Positions 62,304-64,000 of a stretch of DNA of 64,000 bases are shown here, piece after piece (position 1 is the first letter of the stretch; each line of letters opens with the position of its first letter). The position numbers and the translations under genes were made by a program. Source of the DNA: Mesoflavibacter sp037029465 (GTDB taxonomy: Bacteria; Bacteroidota; Bacteroidia; Flavobacteriales; Flavobacteriaceae); the NCBI RefSeq assembly GCF_037029465.1, contig NZ_JAYMEM010000003.1:124001-188000 (forward strand). Reading direction: 5' to 3'. Under the pieces are notes generated by a model. It ran no database searches. It was not told the origin of the DNA and saw nothing but the letters and a program-made list of their open reading frames with translations.

Positions 62304-63068
62304 TTATGATTTAAATTGCATTTTTCGTCCAGATCTACGCAATTTTTTTCGGTTAATTTTATGCTGAAAAGCCATACTTTGTTTTAACATTAAATCGTGA
62401 GTCTCTTGATAAGATGTATTGTATAATTCAGAATATTTTTTAGCAATTACTTTTATCATAGTTTTAGATAGCCATAAGCGTCTAAAATTATGCATACGCT
62501 TCTCAAAAGTCATCGATTCAAAACGCATTCGGTTTAAATCTATAAGATAAAATTTATAGCCTTGTTTTGTTTTAACAACTAACGTGTTCCCTGGCGAGTG
62601 ATCTAAAAAGTTAATATTGTTTTCATGTAATTTAAAAGTAAATTCTGCAAATTGCTTTAAAATTTCTTCTCTTTCAGGGAATTTTGGATTGTGTATTAAT
62701 GCTCTAAATTCAAAATCATAATCAATATGTTCACTTACATAGTAGCTTTTTTTAAGTCCTAAAGTTGAAGTTTCTTCTTTATAAGCTATAGGAAAAGGTG
62801 TTGAAATACCACAATCAATTAACCTACTTGCATACTCAAAAGATCGTTTTGCTTTACTTCGTCTTATCCATTTGTAAATAAAACTATTAAAGGCATTTGG
62901 TTTTTTAAACGACTTAATATTTAACGTTAAACGGTCTACTTCAAAAGATTTGATAACATTACGTTGACCAATAGTTACGGCTACTCCTTTGCTTTCAAAA
63001 CCTTTAATTATACTTTCAATCTTAGATTTTAAATGTTGATATTTTGGATGACAGTGTATGATTTTAAT
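62304..63068 (-). CDS. Kdo/LPS kinase-like protein with non-standard start
   Basis: The frame is open from the stop at 62304 up to 63083 and encodes a protein-kinase-fold LPS core kinase (Kdo kinase / InaA-like family). It has FLDHSPGNTL (catalytic D156, N161) and YLIDLNRM (metal Asp D177). The N-terminal half (IIHCHPKYQHLKSK, VDRLTLNIKSFKKPNAF, RSFEYASRLIDCG, SYYVSEHIDYDF) is conserved-looking and clearly part of the protein. There is no ATG, GTG or TTG in frame before R179/M180, which is beyond the catalytic site. I propose ATT (complement of 63066-63068), giving KIIHCHPKYQH. Product role: phosphorylating Kdo or another sugar in the lipid A core. Confidence 0.75.
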   Translation of the reverse strand: MKIIHCHPKYQHLKSKIESIIKGFESKGVAVTIGQRNVIKSFEVDRLTLNIKSFKKPNAFNSFIYKWIRRSKAKRSFEYASRLIDCGISTPFPIAYKEETSTLGLKKSYYVSEHIDYDFEFRALIHNPKFPEREEILKQFAEFTFKLHENNINFLDHSPGNTLVVKTKQGYKFYLIDLNRMRFESMTFEKRMHNFRRLWLSKTMIKVIAKKYSELYNTSYQETHDLMLKQSMAFQHKINRKKLRRSGRKMQFKS

Positions 63069-63084
63069 TAATTTTAAGTTGCAT

Positions 63085-63092
63085 CAAAGATA
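63085..63092 (-). promoter_or_regulatory. Candidate -7 box for Kdo-kinase-like gene
   Basis: The minus strand reads TATCTTTG, matching TAnnTTTG. The transcript would start at about 63081-63077, just upstream of the proposed ATT start and downstream of an out-of-frame ATG at 63082-63084. Confidence 0.5.
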
Positions 63093-63158
63093 TGTTAAAC
63101 TAAATTTTAATAAAAGCCGATAAAATTATATTTTGCGCTAAGGCAAAAGCCAATTTAG

Positions 63159-64000
63159 ATGAAGAAGATTTTAATCATTCAAAATAAAAGAATTGGAGAT
63201 GTGCTATTAGCCTCTTTAATTGCTACAAATTTAAAAAAAGTATTTCCAGATTCTGTAATAGATTACATGGTTTACGATTACACAACTGGTGTTATCGAAC
63301 AAAACCCTTCTATTGATAATATTATTGAAATTAAGGAAAAAGAACTTAAAAAAATACCGGTACTTCTTAAAACAGCTTTTAATGTACGACGCAAAAAGTA
63401 TGATATTGTTGTAGATCCTTATGCAAAATTTCAGAGTCGTGTTATCACTTTATTATCAGGCGCAAAGACTAGAATTGGTTTTAAAAAACGGGAAAAAAAT
63501 CCGCCGTTACCGTTTTACACACACAATATTTCGTTTTTAAAAGAAAAGACAAAACCATGCGGAAAGTCTATTGAAGACAGAGTGCATCTAGTTACTTCGG
63601 TTTATGATATTGAAAACCCTGTTTATGAGCCTAAAATATATTTAACTAAAGCTGAAGAGCAATACGATAAACTTGACAAATACGACAAGCCAGTTATTAT
63701 GTTTGGCATTTTAGGTAGCACGCCACAAAAATCTATGCCTTATGACTATATTGTAAAGTTGATAGATTTTGTGACCGAAAATTATGATGTCTATGCGTTA
63801 TTTAATTATGCACCACATCAAAAAGAAGATGCTCAAACCATATACAATCAATGCAAAAATAAAGAACAAATAATATTTGATATTTATGAAGAAAGTATTC
63901 GCGGTTTTGTATTACTTATGAATAAATGCAAGCTGTTAATTGCTAATGAAGGCGGTACAGTACACATTGCAAAAGCGTTAAACAAACCAACATTTACTAT
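63159..64000 (+). CDS. Family 9 glycosyltransferase (heptosyltransferase-like), 3' truncated
   Basis: The protein begins MKKILIIQNKRIGDVLLASL, the N-terminus of ADP-heptose:LPS heptosyltransferases (GT9, GT-B fold). It carries the late motif ANEGGTVHIAKALNKP just before the window edge. About 280 residues are visible of an expected 330-350. The nucleotide donor cannot be proved; heptose is assumed from the family. It is divergent from the Kdo-kinase-like gene, so this is a small LPS-core locus. The gene is cut by the window edge. Confidence 0.88.
   Translation, partial: MKKILIIQNKRIGDVLLASLIATNLKKVFPDSVIDYMVYDYTTGVIEQNPSIDNIIEIKEKELKKIPVLLKTAFNVRRKKYDIVVDPYAKFQSRVITLLSGAKTRIGFKKREKNPPLPFYTHNISFLKEKTKPCGKSIEDRVHLVTSVYDIENPVYEPKIYLTKAEEQYDKLDKYDKPVIMFGILGSTPQKSMPYDYIVKLIDFVTENYDVYALFNYAPHQKEDAQTIYNQCKNKEQIIFDIYEESIRGFVLLMNKCKLLIANEGGTVHIAKALNKPTFT

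Noticed and set aside
62304..62528. A separate 74-residue gene starting at the ATG complement of 62526-62528
   Set aside because: The same frame continues upstream with conserved kinase motifs, so this is the C-terminal end of the longer gene.
63064..63084. A six-codon frame starting ATG at 63082-63084 on the minus strand, as a leader peptide for the Kdo-kinase-like gene
   Set aside because: The ATG is next to or above the likely transcription start implied by the -7 box, so it is probably not in the mRNA. It would also stop in a different frame.
1..64000. CRISPR array, prophage, integrase, insertion sequence, rRNA or tRNA
   Set aside because: No regularly spaced repeats with unique spacers, no transposase or integrase proteins and no tRNA-like folds were recognised. 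The repeats present are short tandem or palindromic elements.

Overview
The window reads as a low-GC chromosomal segment of a Bacteroidota bacterium, very probably a marine member of the Flavobacteriaceae. Pointers seen in the sequence are a type IX secretion (type B) C-terminal sorting domain, many CarboxypepD_reg-like and OMP_b-brl proteins, acidic residues after lipobox cysteines, DUF4295 between rpmG and ftsY, a DUF349 repeat protein, bacillithiol BshC, no Shine-Dalgarno signals, and many Bacteroidota-type -7 boxes (TAnnTTTG). The genus cannot be fixed from the sequence alone. Nothing looks like a prophage, an integrative element, a CRISPR array or an rRNA/tRNA locus; this is mostly core genome.

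Layout. 1-14752 is mainly minus strand: mnmA (cut by the left edge), a plus-strand FAS1 lipoprotein, a YwqK/MORN protein, yidC, pyrG, DUF3820 and DUF922 proteins, a LysM/receptor fusion, guaA, a PLP decarboxylase and bshC. 14881-24663 holds a CarboxypepD_reg protein, rimO, a serine hydrolase lipoprotein, ftsY, DUF4295-rpmG-rpmB, cinA with an HPt protein, a FAH-family hydrolase, a DnaQ-like exonuclease and a periplasmic glutaredoxin-like protein. 24768-36703 holds a membrane protein, a 2-oxoacid dehydrogenase E2, a family 2 glycosyltransferase, recR, a sodium:solute symporter, a CoA-binding protein, a large outer-membrane protein, a FabH-like synthase and htpG. 36893-44792 is the most accessory-looking part: a vWA/PKD T9SS protein, a padR operon with two related small membrane proteins, a DUF4352-like protein, a Cys4/CarboxypepD protein with a transglutaminase, a DEAD-box helicase and another CarboxypepD protein. 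44927-64000 returns to core genes: relA/spoT, a Fur-family regulator, purA, an LptA/OstA-like protein, a class III aminotransferase, a TPR protein, two tandem DUF368 transporters with aroE and DUF349, mazG, DUF5606, def, ruvX, dapD, a Kdo-kinase-like gene and a family 9 glycosyltransferase cut by the right edge.

How the genes work together. Several modules serve the envelope: YidC and FtsY in membrane insertion, OstA/LptA-like, Kdo-kinase-like and heptosyltransferase-like proteins in LPS, two DUF368 proteins (a family reported to recycle undecaprenyl phosphate), and DapD in meso-diaminopimelate supply. A second group makes nucleotides and controls growth (PyrG, GuaA, PurA, RelA/SpoT, MazG).

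The observations I rate highest are these. A dispersed structured element occurs three times (10037-10123, 19707-19782, 61319-61405), and its two helices show compensatory changes; one copy appears to form the dapD leader. A Kdo-kinase-like gene has no ATG, GTG or TTG in frame. A PadR-controlled operon has a perfect palindromic operator and a duplicated FK-MH-PFAGII membrane hairpin, one copy being a 57-residue protein. Two DUF368 paralogues are translationally coupled.
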